Source: Synergistales bacterium (lineage in GTDB: Bacteria; Synergistota; Synergistia; Synergistales; Aminobacteriaceae). Taken from it: 5,851 nt of DNA. Both the position numbers and the translations under genes were made by a program. Location of the stretch: positions 1 to 5,851 of the forward strand of contig BOCC01000124.1 of NCBI GenBank assembly GCA_026002715.1, given 5' to 3'. Positions 5,765 through 5,851 of this stretch are shown in pieces. Numbering within the stretch: position 1 is the first letter of the stretch; each line of letters begins with the position of its first letter. The notes under the pieces are model-generated. The model did no database searches, was not told where the DNA came from, and was given only the letters and a program-made list of their open reading frames with translations.

Positions 5765-5851
5765 ATGATTTATACCAAGGTTGAATTTCCTGTTGGGAAA
5801 AAAGTGGTTGGACTGTCGATACCAAATCTTATCGCTACAGTCTTTCCAAAC
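5765..5851 (+). CDS. LarA/DUF2088-like 2-hydroxyacid racemase, N-terminal fragment (runs off the window)
   Basis: Only the first 29 residues are present. They contain VEFPVGKKVVGLSIP followed by NLIATVFPN, matching the start of lactate racemase (LarA, DUF2088) family proteins as I know it: a strand with a P-x-G turn, then a second strand ending in IP, then an N-L segment leading to a P. That family racemises lactate, malate and other short 2-hydroxy acids with a nickel-pincer nucleotide cofactor made by LarB, LarC and LarE. The catalytic residues lie beyond the window, so activity is not shown. A modest AAGAGG at 5749-5754 precedes the ATG by 10 bases. The gene lies 54 bases after the dehydrogenase with no terminator between, so the two are probably co-transcribed. 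Confidence 0.6.
   Translation, partial: MIYTKVEFPVGKKVVGLSIPNLIATVFPN

Overview
This window looks like a chromosomal segment from an anaerobic or fermentative bacterium, most plausibly a Firmicute or Synergistota member; this placement is inference. The reasons are strong GGAGG-type ribosome binding sites, moderate-to-low GC content, a TAXI-type TRAP receptor made as a lipoprotein (a common solution in monoderms), and a hydroxy-acid metabolic locus of the kind found in such organisms. Everything convincingly coding is on the + strand. No rRNA, tRNA, CRISPR array, transposase or insertion-sequence end was seen.

Layout. Positions 1-99 may be the tail of an upstream gene. A sigma-70-like promoter (135-163, TTGATA-17-TATAAT) then precedes an apparent operon: an SDR oxidoreductase (253-1011), a TAXI-family TRAP solute receptor lipoprotein (1072-2088), a fused 4TM/12TM TRAP permease (2233-4116), and a 70-residue unrecognised protein starting 5 bases after the permease stop (4122-4334). 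A 12-bp stem-loop lies between receptor and permease. Next comes a 317-base, mostly AT-rich intergenic region (4335-4651) with a perfect 14-bp palindrome and a second promoter candidate. This leads to a Ldh_2-family malate/lactate-type dehydrogenase (4652-5710) and the first 29 codons of a gene resembling the N-terminus of the LarA/DUF2088 nickel-dependent 2-hydroxyacid racemase family (5765 to window end).

How the genes may work together (inference). The TAXI receptor and fused permease would import an organic acid, driven by an ion gradient. The LarA-like protein could interconvert the enantiomers of a 2-hydroxy acid, the Ldh_2 enzyme could oxidise one of them to the 2-keto acid with NAD(P), and the SDR could act on a related hydroxyl or keto group. 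The substrate cannot be read from the sequence. The individual families are known. The least explained parts are the small protein coupled to the permease, the altered polar residues in the permease core motif, and the palindrome and stem-loops in the non-coding stretches.
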